Shown: in pieces, positions 9,274-17,709 of the stretch | Layout of the letters: the number at the start of each line of letters is the position of its first letter | Numbering within the stretch: the stretch's first letter is position 1 | DNA from: Cognatishimia activa | GTDB lineage: Bacteria > Pseudomonadota > Alphaproteobacteria > Rhodobacterales > Rhodobacteraceae | Direction of reading: 5' to 3' | Length of the DNA: 49,007 bases | NCBI RefSeq assembly: GCF_001458335.1 | Contig: NZ_CYTO01000024.1 | Coordinates: 806,757 to 855,763, forward strand | Notes under the pieces: model-generated | Databases searched by the model: none | What the model saw: the letters and a program-made list of their open reading frames with translations, nothing else | What the model was told of the DNA's origin: nothing | Program-made: the position numbers and the translations under genes

Positions 9274-9412
9274 GGCTTGCGGAATTAAATTTTCTCACTA
9301 TTTTCGCGCGCTCATCGGAATTTAGCGTTGGACTTGGCCGCGTAGACCGCGTAAAGCCTCGGAACGCTCTGTAAAACGGGCATATGGCCCCACAAATATT
9401 GAAGGTTGCGAC

Positions 9413-9619
9413 ATGGCTGTCCAGCAGAACAAAGTATCCAAATCGCGCCGCAACAACCGCCGCGCACATGACGCACTGGTTGCGGGCAACCCTAACGAAT
9501 GCCCAAACTGCGGTGAGCTGAAGCGTCCACACCACGTTTGCGCGTCCTGCGGCCACTATGACGACCGTGAAGTCGTTGCGATGGCTGACGAGATCGACCT
9601 GGACGAAGACGCAGCATAA
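9413..9619 (+). CDS. rpmF: 50S ribosomal protein L32
   Basis: A 68-residue ribosomal protein. It starts [19 protein letters not shown], the usual basic N-terminus, and carries both pairs of zinc-ribbon cysteines, CPNCG and CASCG, so it is the zinc-binding (C+) form. The C-terminus is longer and more acidic than in E. coli L32, as usual for alphaproteobacteria. It lies between the DUF177 gene and plsX, its conserved place. The 139-nt gap before it suggests an additional promoter. Confidence 0.97.
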   Translation: MAVQQNKVSKSRRNNRRAHDALVAGNPNECPNCGELKRPHHVCASCGHYDDREVVAMADEIDLDEDAA

Positions 9620-9640
9620 GACGGTTCGGATTGCGCGCGC

Positions 9641-10789
9641 ATGTCCGCTTTAAGCGATAACGCCTCTGGTACAGAAACCACTAGCGATACCGCCAAAGCG
9701 GGTGCCGGGCGCACCATTATTTCCGTTGACGCCATGGGTGGCGATCGTGGGCCGGCAGCCGTAGTTGCCGGCATTTCGCGTTCTGCCAAGAAGAACCCTG
9801 ACATCGGTTTTATTCTCCACGGCCCTCGTGAAGAACTAAAACGCCTTGTTGCACGCAAACGCCCGCTTGCCGGTCGCGTTGAGATTCGCAATGCCGAAGG
9901 CGTTGTCTCCATGGATGACAAACCGAGCCAGGTGATGCGCTCGGGCAAGTCGACCTCTATGTGGTCGGCGGTTGAATGCGTCCGCAACAAAGAAGCGGAC
10001 GTGTGCGTCTCTTGCGGCAACACTGGCGCGTTGATGATGCTGTCCGTTGTGCGCCTGCGCAAACTTCCCGGTGTGAACCGCCCAGCTATTGCGATCCTCT
10101 GGCCCAGTCGGAACCCACAAGGTTTCAACATCATGCTGGACGTGGGCGCCGACATTCGTGCGGATGAACATGACCTTTTGCAATATGCCTTGATGGGTGC
10201 GTCCTACGCTCGCAACGGTATGGGGCTGGATCGCCCGCGCATTGGCCTGCTGAACGTGGGCACAGAAGAACATAAGGGTCGCGCCGAACTTAAAGCAGCG
10301 CATGACCTGATGGCCAAGAACGCAGAAAATTCGAACTTTGAATTTGTCGGCTTTGTCGAAGGCGGCGATATTCCAGGTGAGAAAGCGGACGTCATCGTGA
10401 CTGATGGTTTTACAGGCAACGTTGCGCTGAAAACCGGTGAAGGCACTGCCAGCCTAATTGGTGAATTGCTGCGCGAAGCCTTTAAATTCACGCCACTTTC
10501 ACGTTTAGCTGCTTTGCTTGCCTACACGTCACTGCGTCGTCTTAGCAAACGCATCGACCCCCGCCGCGTGAACGGCGGTGTATTCTTAGGCCTGAACGGC
10601 ACCGTGGTGAAATCCCACGGCAGCTCTGACGCAACTGGCGTCTCTGCCGCGGTAAAACTGGCCTATACTTTATCTCAATCTGGCTTCTCAGAAAAACTGG
10701 CGGCTCGGGTTGCATCCGCTGTGCAAGTGCAGCAGGATGCCGAGACTTCCGGGGATGTTTCCGGCGAGAGGGACGGACCAAACACATGA
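9641..10789 (+). CDS. plsX: phosphate acyltransferase PlsX
   Basis: Makes acyl-phosphate from acyl-ACP for PlsY, the first step of phospholipid synthesis. The glycine-rich SVDAMGGDRGP motif appears near residue 29 after a roughly 25-residue low-complexity leader that many family members lack. Further conserved blocks are VSMDDKPSQVMR, VSCGNTGALMML, NVGTEEHKG, VEGGDIP and VTDGFTGNVALK. The last 25 residues are polar and variable. The start lies 21 nt after rpmF. The stop overlaps the fabH start by 4 nt (ATGA), implying translational coupling. Confidence 0.96.
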   Translation: MSALSDNASGTETTSDTAKAGAGRTIISVDAMGGDRGPAAVVAGISRSAKKNPDIGFILHGPREELKRLVARKRPLAGRVEIRNAEGVVSMDDKPSQVMRSGKSTSMWSAVECVRNKEADVCVSCGNTGALMMLSVVRLRKLPGVNRPAIAILWPSRNPQGFNIMLDVGADIRADEHDLLQYALMGASYARNGMGLDRPRIGLLNVGTEEHKGRAELKAAHDLMAKNAENSNFEFVGFVEGGDIPGEKADVIVTDGFTGNVALKTGEGTASLIGELLREAFKFTPLSRLAALLAYTSLRRLSKRIDPRRVNGGVFLGLNGTVVKSHGSSDATGVSAAVKLAYTLSQSGFSEKLAARVASAVQVQQDAETSGDVSGERDGPNT

Positions 10790-11760
10790 CAGTACGCGCT
10801 GTTGTCAAAGGCGTAGGCCATTACCTACCGGAACGTATTGTTCCAAATGCTGAATTCGAAAAGACGCTAGATACATCTGACGAATGGATTCGCACGCGCT
10901 CTGGTATCGAGCGCCGCCATTTTGCGGCGGATGGTGAGACCACGTCTGATTTGGCCGCAGCGGCGGCGAAAAATGCTCTGAAAAGCGCAGATCTCGAAGC
11001 AAACGACATCGACGCGGTCATTGTTGCAACTTCGACCCCTGACCTTACCTTCCCCTCTGTCGCCACGATGGTGCAAAACAAGTTGGGCATGACCCGTGGC
11101 TTTGGATTTGACGTGCAAGCGGTTTGCGCGGGCTTTGTCTTTGCCTTGGCAAACGCCAACTCTCAGATCCTGGGCGGTATGGCCAAACGGGTTCTGGTAA
11201 TAGGCGCTGAGACCTTCAGCCGGATCATGGACTGGGACGACCGCGCAACCTGTGTTCTGTTTGGTGATGGTGCCGGTGCGCTGATCCTTGAAGCCGAAGA
11301 AGGCACCGGTGAGAACAGCGATCGCGGTGTTCTTTCTGCAGACCTGAACAGCGACGGCTCTTACAAAGAAATGCTCTTTGTGGACGGCGGCGTTTCCACC
11401 ACTGGCACAAGCGGCAAGTTGCGGATGCAAGGTAATGCGCTGTTCCGTCAGGCGGTTGAGAAGCTGACCTCCACTGCCGATGCAGCTTTGCAGAAGGCTG
11501 GTCTTGCCCATGAGGACGTTAACTGGATCGTCCCGCATCAGGCAAATATCCGCATCATTCAAGGCACTGCTAAGAAACTTGGCGTGTCGATGGACCGTGT
11601 GATTGTGACCGTACAGGATCACGGCAATACCTCTGCCGCCTCAATTCCTTTGGCCCTGTCTGTAGGCGTGGAAAAAGGTCAAATTAAGCAAGGTGACGTG
11701 CTGGTCACTGAGGCGATCGGCGGTGGTTTGGCGTGGGGATCGGTGGTTCTGCGCTGGTAA
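10786..11760 (+). CDS. fabH: beta-ketoacyl-ACP synthase III
   Basis: Condenses acetyl-CoA with malonyl-ACP to start type II fatty acid synthesis. The protein has 324 residues, standard length. The catalytic triad is complete: Cys114 in AVCAGF, His251 in PHQANIRI and Asn281 in DHGNTSAAS. The N-terminal DEWIRTRSGIERR and the ETFSRIMDW block are also typical. It overlaps plsX by 4 nt and is followed after a 113-nt gap with its own promoter candidate by ihfA. Confidence 0.97.
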   Translation: MTVRAVVKGVGHYLPERIVPNAEFEKTLDTSDEWIRTRSGIERRHFAADGETTSDLAAAAAKNALKSADLEANDIDAVIVATSTPDLTFPSVATMVQNKLGMTRGFGFDVQAVCAGFVFALANANSQILGGMAKRVLVIGAETFSRIMDWDDRATCVLFGDGAGALILEAEEGTGENSDRGVLSADLNSDGSYKEMLFVDGGVSTTGTSGKLRMQGNALFRQAVEKLTSTADAALQKAGLAHEDVNWIVPHQANIRIIQGTAKKLGVSMDRVIVTVQDHGNTSAASIPLALSVGVEKGQIKQGDVLVTEAIGGGLAWGSVVLRW

Positions 11761-11816
11761 TTGGCGGATTTCACCCTCCAAACCACGCCTAAACCCTTGA
11801 TTTCACATCATTGATG

Positions 11817-11846
11817 TTGACAGACAAATTTCGAACCCCCTATGTT
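11817..11846 (+). promoter_or_regulatory. candidate sigma-70 promoter for ihfA
   Basis: TTGACA (11817-11822), 18-nt spacer, TATGTT (11841-11846). The predicted start of transcription is about 20 nt before the ihfA ATG. The consensus -35 and the position after fabH support it. Confidence 0.5.
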
Positions 11847-11873
11847 TGACAAAACATTTCAATGGGGGACGTT

Positions 11874-12176
11874 ATGGCTGGAAAAACTTTGACTCGGATG
11901 GATCTAAGCGAAGCGGTGTTTCGCGAGGTAGGACTGTCCCGCAATGACTCAGCCCAATTGGTCGAAAGCGTTCTTGATTATATGTCTGACTCCCTCGTGC
12001 AAGGTGAGCAGGTAAAGATCTCTTCCTTCGGTACGTTTAGCGTTCGTGACAAAGCAGCGCGCGTTGGCCGCAACCCGAAAACCGGCCAAGAAGTCCCAAT
12101 CAACCCGCGCCGGGTTCTGACCTTCCGCCCATCACATTTGATGAAAGACCGCGTCGCGGCTGGCAACAAAAAGTAA
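11874..12176 (+). CDS. ihfA: integration host factor subunit alpha
   Basis: DNA-bending nucleoid protein that pairs with IHF-beta. It has 100 residues, the family length. [16 protein letters not shown] at the N-terminus, the [10 protein letters not shown] block and the beta-arm sequence [12 protein letters not shown] with the intercalating Pro are all present. I choose ATG 11874 over an in-frame ATG at 11862, because GGGGGA at 11864-11869 is correctly placed for the later start and overlaps the earlier one. The merR gene starts 9 nt after its stop, so the two are likely cotranscribed. Confidence 0.95.
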   Translation: MAGKTLTRMDLSEAVFREVGLSRNDSAQLVESVLDYMSDSLVQGEQVKISSFGTFSVRDKAARVGRNPKTGQEVPINPRRVLTFRPSHLMKDRVAAGNKK

Positions 12177-12185
12177 GGCGCACCA

Positions 12186-12878
12186 ATGCCCAAATCCAAA
12201 GACGCATTTCGCACGATCAGCGAAGTCGCCGATTGGCTTGAGGTCCAACCTCATGTGCTGCGGTTTTGGGAAAGCAAATTCTCTCAAGTACGCCCGGTAA
12301 AGCGCGCCGGTGGGCGACGGTATTACCGTCCGCAAGACATGTTGTTGATCGGTGGCATCAAGCAGCTTCTGCATGACGATGGCATGACCATCAAAGGCGT
12401 CCAGAAACTGTTGCGCGAAAAGGGTGTGAAAGAAATCAGCGCCCTCTCCCGTCCGATTGATGAAGAAGACGTCGTTCAAATGGAAGACCTGAAAGATCCG
12501 GCACCCGTGACGGAAGCGGATTTGATTGGCGACGTTAAAGAGGACGTGAAAGAGGACGTGGCTGAATCTGCGCCGACAGAGACACCGTCCGCAGCAGCAC
12601 CCGCCGTTTCGGAAGAACCCGCACCGGTCGAGGCAGCTGTTGAAGAAACGCAGGAGGTTGACGCGCCTCCTGAACCGGCTTCCACTGAAGAGCCGGCCTC
12701 CAAGAAGCCCGTTAATCCGTTCAGCGACGATGCTCCTGGCTGGGAAGTGCGCCGCAAAGTCATCGCGCGGCTTACTGAAATGTCTGAAATTGACCCGTCT
12801 AAACGCGCGGCCATTGCTGCTGCGGTTTCTGATCTGGCGAAGGTGCAAGCCCGTCATCAATCCACCCCAAATGCTTGA
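12186..12878 (+). CDS. MerR family transcriptional regulator
   Basis: A 230-residue regulator. The N-terminal 75 residues form a MerR winged helix: [22 protein letters not shown] is the helix-turn-helix, followed by [10 protein letters not shown] (wing) and an [16 protein letters not shown] helix. No cysteines are placed as in metal-sensing MerR proteins. The middle (about 85-180) is a long acidic, Ala/Pro/Glu-rich low-complexity linker, and a short ordered segment, [24 protein letters not shown], ends the protein. This MerR directly after ihfA is a conserved alphaproteobacterial pairing of unknown target. It is followed by tRNA-Pro. Confidence 0.88.
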   Translation: MPKSKDAFRTISEVADWLEVQPHVLRFWESKFSQVRPVKRAGGRRYYRPQDMLLIGGIKQLLHDDGMTIKGVQKLLREKGVKEISALSRPIDEEDVVQMEDLKDPAPVTEADLIGDVKEDVKEDVAESAPTETPSAAAPAVSEEPAPVEAAVEETQEVDAPPEPASTEEPASKKPVNPFSDDAPGWEVRRKVIARLTEMSEIDPSKRAAIAAAVSDLAKVQARHQSTPNA

Positions 12879-12900
12879 GGCATAAAGTGGATTTAAGGAC

Positions 12901-12928
12901 TTGCCCTTACCCACCAAACCGTTATGAA
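12901..12928 (+). promoter_or_regulatory. candidate promoter for tRNA-Pro
   Basis: TTGCCC (12901-12906), 16-nt spacer, TATGAA (12923-12928), 12 nt before the first base of the mature tRNA. Confidence 0.4.
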
Positions 12929-12940
12929 GATTTTTACCGT

Positions 12941-13017
12941 CGGGCTATAGCGCAGCCTGGTAGCGCGTCCGTCTGGGGGACGGAAGGTCGCAGGTTCAAG
13001 TCCTGCTAGCCCGACCA
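12941..13017 (+). tRNA. tRNA-Pro (anticodon GGG)
   Basis: A 77-nt cloverleaf. Acceptor arms CGGGCTA (12941-12947) and TAGCCCG (13007-13013) pair fully, with discriminator A and an encoded CCA at 13015-13017. The D arm contains AGCCTGGTAG, and the anticodon stem TCCGT/ACGGA encloses the 7-nt loop CTGGGGG, giving anticodon GGG for CCC/CCU codons. The T arm has GGTTCAAGTCC. C at position 1 and G at position 37 are usual for tRNA-Pro. Confidence 0.97.
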
Positions 13018-13020
13018 ACA

Positions 13021-13052
13021 AAAACGCCCGGGGTTCGACCCTCGGGCGTTTT
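13021..13052 (+). terminator. intrinsic terminator of tRNA-Pro
   Basis: Arms AAAACGCCCG (13021-13030) and CGGGCGTTTT (13043-13052) are perfectly complementary and end in a T run, 3 nt after the tRNA. Confidence 0.9.
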
Positions 13053-13107
13053 GTGTATCTGACGCACCGACCGGTTTTGAACACCGGGATATGAATTGGG
13101 GGATCAT

Positions 13108-14184
13108 ATGACAGGCGTTCTGCCAAGCCAAATCCTTGAAACCATGTTGAAAAATGGTGCTATCCGCGTGTCCGATCCCATTGTGGATGGTCAGGTGCAA
13201 CCGGCAAGTCTTGATTTGCGTCTTGGCAAAGTTGCCTACCGCGTGCGCGCGTCATTCTTAGCTGGTGAAGGCAATTCCGTTGCCGATCGCCTGAACGAAT
13301 TCGAAATGCATCAGGTTGATTTGAGCGATGGAGCAGTCCTTGAAAAAGGCTGCGTCTATGTCGTTCCTTTGATGGAGTCTCTTGATCTACCAAGCGACGT
13401 GAACGCGGTGGCAAATGCCAAAAGCTCGACCGGTCGTTTGGACCTTTTGACCCGCACGATCACGGATGGTGGCGTTGAATTTGACCGCATTCCAGCAGGT
13501 TATTCCGGCCCGCTTTACGCAGAAATCTGCCCGCGCTCCTTCTCGGTTCTCGTGCGTCCCGGCATGCGCCTGAACCAGATCCGTTTCCGCCAAGGTCAAA
13601 GCGTTCTGACGGATTCTGAATTGATCGCGGTCCACGCGGAAACCCCATTGGTCGATGGCGATGCGGTGATCGATGATGGTCTTGGGTTCTCAGTTGATCT
13701 AAAGCCTGAAGATGGAACATTGGTTGGCTACCGGGCCAAACCCCATACAGGCGTGATCGATCTGGAACGGATCGGCGAATACGACCCAGAAGAGTATTGG
13801 GAAGAAGTGCGCAGTGACAACGGCCAGATTATTCTCGATCCCGGCGCGTTTTACATTCTCGTCAGCCGCGAAGCGGTGACAATCCCACCACAATACGCCG
13901 CAGAAATGGCCCCTTACCTTGCCGTGGTCGGTGAATTCCGGGTTCACTACGCGGGGTTCTTTGACCCGGGCTTTGGCTTTGCTGATGCAGGCGGTGCGGG
14001 ATCACGTGGTGTCCTCGAGGTACGCTGCCACGAGGCGCCATTTGTTCTAGAGCACGGCCAAGTGGTTGGCCGTTTGGTCTACGAGAAGATGGCTGCCCTG
14101 CCCGAGCAGCTTTATGGCGCGGGCATTGCGTCCAACTACCAAGGCCAGGGCCTTAAGCTCTCCAAACACTTCAAAATGAGCTGA
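13108..14184 (+). CDS. dcd: 2'-deoxycytidine 5'-triphosphate deaminase, double-length form
   Basis: Deaminates dCTP to dUTP, the route to thymidylate nucleotides. The protein has 358 residues, about twice the E. coli Dcd (193). The N-terminal half carries the recognisable core: VQPASLDLRLG near residue 33, NAKSSTGRLDLL near 100, and SGPLYAEI and FRQGQ. The C-terminal half repeats the fold in weaker form (MAPYLAVVGEFRVHYAGFFDPGFGF, then GRLVYEKM), so it reads as an internal duplication in which one half may serve as the trimer partner. Start at 13108, with GGGGGA at 13098-13103; a TTG four codons earlier is less likely. The stop touches the stop of the converging Lrp gene with no gap. Confidence 0.88.
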   Translation: MTGVLPSQILETMLKNGAIRVSDPIVDGQVQPASLDLRLGKVAYRVRASFLAGEGNSVADRLNEFEMHQVDLSDGAVLEKGCVYVVPLMESLDLPSDVNAVANAKSSTGRLDLLTRTITDGGVEFDRIPAGYSGPLYAEICPRSFSVLVRPGMRLNQIRFRQGQSVLTDSELIAVHAETPLVDGDAVIDDGLGFSVDLKPEDGTLVGYRAKPHTGVIDLERIGEYDPEEYWEEVRSDNGQIILDPGAFYILVSREAVTIPPQYAAEMAPYLAVVGEFRVHYAGFFDPGFGFADAGGAGSRGVLEVRCHEAPFVLEHGQVVGRLVYEKMAALPEQLYGAGIASNYQGQGLKLSKHFKMS

Positions 14185-14712
14185 TCACTTCACGTGCTCA
14201 CCTTCAGTGAGCTCATGGGTGATCTCTGCCTGCACGCCCCTCTCCATATGGGTGTTGAGCACCACATAGGTGTGCGTCCCACGCACCCCAGTCTTGTGAT
14301 AGAGCCGCCAAAGAAAGCCCTCCATCGCTTGGGCGTTCTCGACACGCACTTTGAGAATCAGTGAGCTGTCTCCGGTGATCGAGTGAATCTCTTCAACCTC
14401 GGGCAATTCACCCAATTCAAACACCTCTTTGGTCTTTCCCCAGCCAGATGATTCCACGTGCACAAAGGCCAAGAAGTGCTTGCCGACGGCCGCGCCATTG
14501 AGCTGCGCCATGGTTTTCTCAATCGCGCCCGCTCTGCGCAAACGCTTCACACGTTCATGCACTGCAGGCGCCGAAAGACCCACGTCTTTGCCAAGCTCTG
14601 CGTAGCTCACGCTCGCATCCCGCGCCAAAGCGCCTAATATTTTTCGATCCAAAGCGTCCAAGGGCCGCTCACGCGGTGGGTTTTGCCGAAGATTATCTGT
14701 TTCTTTTACCAT
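14185..14712 (-). CDS. Lrp/AsnC family transcriptional regulator
   Basis: A 175-residue one-component regulator. The N-terminal helix-turn-helix reads LDRKILGALARDASVSYAELGKDVGLSAPAVHERVKRL (residues about 20-57), and the C-terminal RAM ligand domain covers about 75-155 (FVHVESSGWGK, then IHSITGDSSLILKVRV). A 15-residue polar leader precedes the HTH. It lies back to back with an MFS transporter gene, and such divergent Lrp-type genes usually control their neighbour in response to an amino acid or related ligand. That link is inference. The 3' end abuts dcd. Confidence 0.9.
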   Translation of the reverse strand: MVKETDNLRQNPPRERPLDALDRKILGALARDASVSYAELGKDVGLSAPAVHERVKRLRRAGAIEKTMAQLNGAAVGKHFLAFVHVESSGWGKTKEVFELGELPEVEEIHSITGDSSLILKVRVENAQAMEGFLWRLYHKTGVRGTHTYVVLNTHMERGVQAEITHELTEGEHVK

Positions 14713-14726
14713 GTGTTTCTTTTCAT

Positions 14727-14756
14727 TTGCCGAATGTTGTTCTGCATTTTTAATAT
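14727..14756 (+). promoter_or_regulatory. candidate promoter for the MFS gene
   Basis: TTGCCG (14727-14732), 18-nt spacer, TAATAT (14751-14756) in the 79-nt gap between the divergent regulator and transporter. It leaves a leader of about 30 nt. An Lrp-type regulator bound in this gap could affect both genes. Confidence 0.45.
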
Positions 14757-14791
14757 CACGCTTAACAAACTTCTGAACATGTGAAAATTCG

Positions 14792-15937
14792 ATGGTTTAT
14801 CTTCTGATGATCGCGGTCGGCTTGATCGGCGCGAACTCTCTGATCCTTTCTCCAATAGCTGCTGAAGTGGCAGCTGGACTTGATGTGGCCAATCCTGCAG
14901 ACGTCATGAGCGCCGCTGGCACGTATGGCGTCGGCGTCGCGGTCGCGGCTTTAGGACTAGCCCCGCTCGCCGATCGTTACGGGGCAGATAACACGCTGAA
15001 AGTTGCCCTCCTTCTCATAGCAGGCGCATTAGGTCTCAGCGCCCTTGCCCCAACACTGACCATCCTGATCCTTGGCCAGACGCTTACCGGCGTTGGCGTA
15101 GGGATTGCATTGCCCGCGGCTTACAGCATGGCCGCGCTGATCGCCGCGCCCGGAAAAGAAGCGCAGACCGTCGGTAAGGTCCTGACAGGTTGGATGCTCG
15201 CCATGGTCGGCGGCGTGACGCTGAGCGCTTATGGCGCGGAAATCTTCGGGTGGCGCACTGTCTTCGGGGTATTGGCGGTCGCCGTGTTCTTTGTTGTGCT
15301 GGTCATGCAGGTGATCAGCCTGCCCAAAGCACCGCGCACAGAGAAAGTCACGTCACCGATCAGTGCATTGCGCGTGCCCGGTATCCTTGGCGCTTTATTT
15401 TCCGTCGCAGCCTTCAGCTTTGCGTTCTATGGAATCTACAACTATCTCGGCACCCATATCACGGAACATCTTGGCCACCCGGTCTCTGATGCTGGCATCT
15501 ACACGCTCATCTACGGTCTAGGTTTTGGATTCGGTATGTTCTTTGACCGCTTTTTCGAAGGCGTCGGCCCGCGCCGTGCCTTGGCAGCGATCTACGGAGC
15601 ATTGGTGGTGTTTATGAGCGCAGCCTATCTAACCGTTGATTGGTTTCATGGTCTCGCCGCGTTGATGTTCGTATGGGGTGTGATCAACCATTTCGGCTTG
15701 AATATGACCGTAAACCGTTTGACGGCGCTCGATCCCGCTCAAAGAGGCGCGATCATGGGGCTGAATTCAGCAGTCATGTATCTAGGTGTTTTCGGCGCGA
15801 CATTGGGGTTTGGTCCGCTGTTTGACACATGGGGCCTTCGCGCCTGTATCGTAACAGCCGCAATCATTGCGACCATCGGATGTCTGGAATCACTTTATGC
15901 TCGGCATCTCGACAATAGATTGAGACTAGCGTCGTAA
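14792..15937 (+). CDS. MFS transporter
   Basis: A 381-residue integral membrane protein with about 12 hydrophobic segments. The loop 2-3 signature of the major facilitator family appears as LAPLADRYGADNTLK near residue 55, and TM4-TM5 contain GQTLTGVGVGIALPAAYSM. The N-terminus begins directly with a membrane helix. The fold resembles drug- or metabolite-exporting MFS proteins, but the substrate cannot be read from sequence. It is transcribed away from an Lrp/AsnC gene, which hints at an amino-acid-like effector. It converges with a small hypothetical gene, the stops being 1 nt apart. Confidence 0.88.
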   Translation: MVYLLMIAVGLIGANSLILSPIAAEVAAGLDVANPADVMSAAGTYGVGVAVAALGLAPLADRYGADNTLKVALLLIAGALGLSALAPTLTILILGQTLTGVGVGIALPAAYSMAALIAAPGKEAQTVGKVLTGWMLAMVGGVTLSAYGAEIFGWRTVFGVLAVAVFFVVLVMQVISLPKAPRTEKVTSPISALRVPGILGALFSVAAFSFAFYGIYNYLGTHITEHLGHPVSDAGIYTLIYGLGFGFGMFFDRFFEGVGPRRALAAIYGALVVFMSAAYLTVDWFHGLAALMFVWGVINHFGLNMTVNRLTALDPAQRGAIMGLNSAVMYLGVFGATLGFGPLFDTWGLRACIVTAAIIATIGCLESLYARHLDNRLRLAS

Positions 15938-15938
15938 A

Positions 15939-16136
15939 TTAGAACCTAGAGGTCCGACGGATCATACGCATCGCTTGCTTAGCTTGTTTTGCGTTATGCT
16001 TTGGAGCTCCATTGCCTGCGCTGCGGCTTTCATCAGCATCACCGCGTTTGGACACCGCATCAAAGCCTGCATTGACGCCTTTGTTCACCAATTGGCGCAT
16101 CACACGGCGCATGATCATATTGATAATTTGGTTCAT
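15939..16136 (-). CDS. small basic hypothetical protein
   Basis: A 65-residue protein I do not recognise. The N-terminal half is MNQIINMIMRRVMRQLVNKG, an amphipathic, methionine-rich helix; the rest is polar, with KRGDADESRS, and ends in a basic AKQAMRMIRRTSRF tail. There is no membrane segment. The start at 16136 is chosen because AGGAAAAGAG precedes it; an in-frame extension to 16199 is possible. It follows scpB by about 90 nt on the same strand, in the region where tatA often lies in relatives, but it has no TatA-like membrane helix. The charge suggests nucleic acid or membrane-surface binding; this is a guess. Confidence 0.6.
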   Translation of the reverse strand: MNQIINMIMRRVMRQLVNKGVNAGFDAVSKRGDADESRSAGNGAPKHNAKQAKQAMRMIRRTSRF

Positions 16137-16223
16137 TTTACTGCTCTTTTCCTGCGTTTCAGGGTCTTTTAGCTGCAAAATGGGGCGATTTAAGGGCAAA
16201 TTAATGGACGGTTAATTGCTGAT

Positions 16224-16916
16224 TTAATCCTCAAAAAGTTCGGACTGCCCTTCATTTGTTTCTTCAGCCAAATCCTCATCTTCCGGCGATGTGGGCAAAG
16301 TTCCCGGTGGCAGACGGTTGTCGAGCAGTCCTGCAGCCCGAAGTTCTTTCAGCCCCGGTAAGTCACGCGCGCTTTCAAGACCAAACTGATCCAGGAACTG
16401 TTGTGTCACAACAAAAGTCACCGGCCGCCCCGGAGTCATTTTGCGACGACCGAACCGAATCCATTCCATGTCTAAGAGCTGATCCACGGTGCCACGGCTC
16501 ACGGAAACCCCACGAATTTCTTCGATCTCGGCACGGGTGACCGGCTGGTGGTAGGCGATGATTGCAAGTGTTTCGATCGCCGCGCGCGAGAGTTTGCGTG
16601 TCTCAACCTGTTCCTTTTGCATCAAAAACCCAAGGTCTGGCGCCGTGCGAATGGCATAGGCATCGCCAACTTTCACGACACGCACACCCCGTCCCTCGTA
16701 GCGTTTGCGCAGATGAACCAAAGCCTCCGCCGCATCCGCACCATGGGGCATACGCGCGTTCAGCTCTTTCACCGTGACCGGCTCGGCAGAGGCAAACAGG
16801 ATCGCTTCGACCATACGTTCTTGTTCACCCATGGGTGGCGCTTCAAAGAGACTTTCTTCTTGTACGTCAGGCGTGTTGGTCTCTTCAGCCATATCGTCAG
16901 CCACTTCATCAACCAT
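16224..16916 (-). CDS. scpB: segregation and condensation protein B
   Basis: Winged-helix kleisin partner of the SMC-ScpAB condensin complex, which compacts and separates chromosomes. The protein has about 230 residues: an acidic leader, then MVEAILFASAEPVTVKELNAR (first winged helix) and LAIIAYHQPVTRAEIEEIRGVSV, the signature of ScpB, then a second winged helix ending near LKELRAAGLLD. The C-terminal tail is acidic and low complexity. The start at 16916 overlaps the scpA end by 8 nt; the longer frame to 17012 would lie entirely within scpA and is rejected. Confidence 0.93.
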   Translation of the reverse strand: MVDEVADDMAEETNTPDVQEESLFEAPPMGEQERMVEAILFASAEPVTVKELNARMPHGADAAEALVHLRKRYEGRGVRVVKVGDAYAIRTAPDLGFLMQKEQVETRKLSRAAIETLAIIAYHQPVTRAEIEEIRGVSVSRGTVDQLLDMEWIRFGRRKMTPGRPVTFVVTQQFLDQFGLESARDLPGLKELRAAGLLDNRLPPGTLPTSPEDEDLAEETNEGQSELFED

Positions 16917-17706
16917 GGTCGTTTTCTTTCTGTCGTAACTCGATCCGCCCGAACGTGCCGTCTTGGCGCAGATGCACTTTGCCTTCCTTGGCAAGTTGCA
17001 AGGAGGCCGCAAAAGTGGCTGCCGTGGCAGAGCGGCGGCGTTTGGGGTCGGCTTCCCATCCTTCAGGCAAATAGCTTAAGATATCCGTCCAAGTCCCTGC
17101 AAAACCAATCAAATTCCGCATTCTGTCTAGGGCTTCTTCCAACGTGTAGACGCTGTCACGATCCATCACGAAGGGGCGGAATTCGTCTTTGGTTTTCAGC
17201 CGCGCATAGCCCTGCATCAGATCAAGCAAGGTCGCCGTATAGGTCACGATCTTGGTTTTGGTGACATCTTCAGGGATACCGCGGGCAAAGAAATCTCGGC
17301 CCAACCGGTCGCGCGCCATTAATTGGGCGGCAGCATTTCGCATGGCCTGCAAACGCTCCAACTGGAACGCGAGGTGAGCGGCGAGCTCCTCGCCACTCGG
17401 ACCTTCTTCCTCTGGATCGGGTGGCAGCAAAAGCCGCGATTTTAAGAAGGCAAGCCAAGCGGCCATCACCAGATAGTCGGCGGCCAGTTCAATGCGCAGC
17501 TCTTTAGCTTTTTCAACGAAAGCAAGGTATTGGCGCGCCAGTTGCAGGATCGAAATCTTGCGCAGGTCGACCTTTTGCGTTCGCGACAAGGTGAGCAGCA
17601 AATCAAGCGGGCCTTCAAAGCCATCGACGTCAATAATCAGCGCTTCAGCCGCGAGTCGATCGGCTACCGCCTCTCGCTTTGCCTGTTCGATGAAATCGTC
17701 CGTCAT
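16909..17706 (-). CDS. scpA: segregation and condensation protein A
   Basis: Kleisin subunit of the bacterial condensin. The N-terminal FEGPLDLLLTLSRTQKVDLRKISI (residues about 30-53) is the SMC-head-binding helix of the family; a LAADYLVMAAWLAFLKSRLLLP block follows near residue 75, and the C-terminal winged helix ends the protein. It has 265 residues, normal length. The reading order is nagZ, scpA, scpB on the minus strand with gaps of 3 nt and an 8-nt overlap, so translation is probably coupled. Confidence 0.94.
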   Translation of the reverse strand: MTDDFIEQAKREAVADRLAAEALIIDVDGFEGPLDLLLTLSRTQKVDLRKISILQLARQYLAFVEKAKELRIELAADYLVMAAWLAFLKSRLLLPPDPEEEGPSGEELAAHLAFQLERLQAMRNAAAQLMARDRLGRDFFARGIPEDVTKTKIVTYTATLLDLMQGYARLKTKDEFRPFVMDRDSVYTLEEALDRMRNLIGFAGTWTDILSYLPEGWEADPKRRRSATAATFAASLQLAKEGKVHLRQDGTFGRIELRQKENDHG

Positions 17707-17709
17707 GCC

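Noticed and set aside
10867-11622. Open frame of 251 codons on the minus strand
   Set aside because: Antisense to fabH with its complete catalytic triad.
16548-17264. Open frame of 238 codons on the plus strand
   Set aside because: Antisense shadow of scpA/scpB; composition atypical, rich in Arg, Cys and His.
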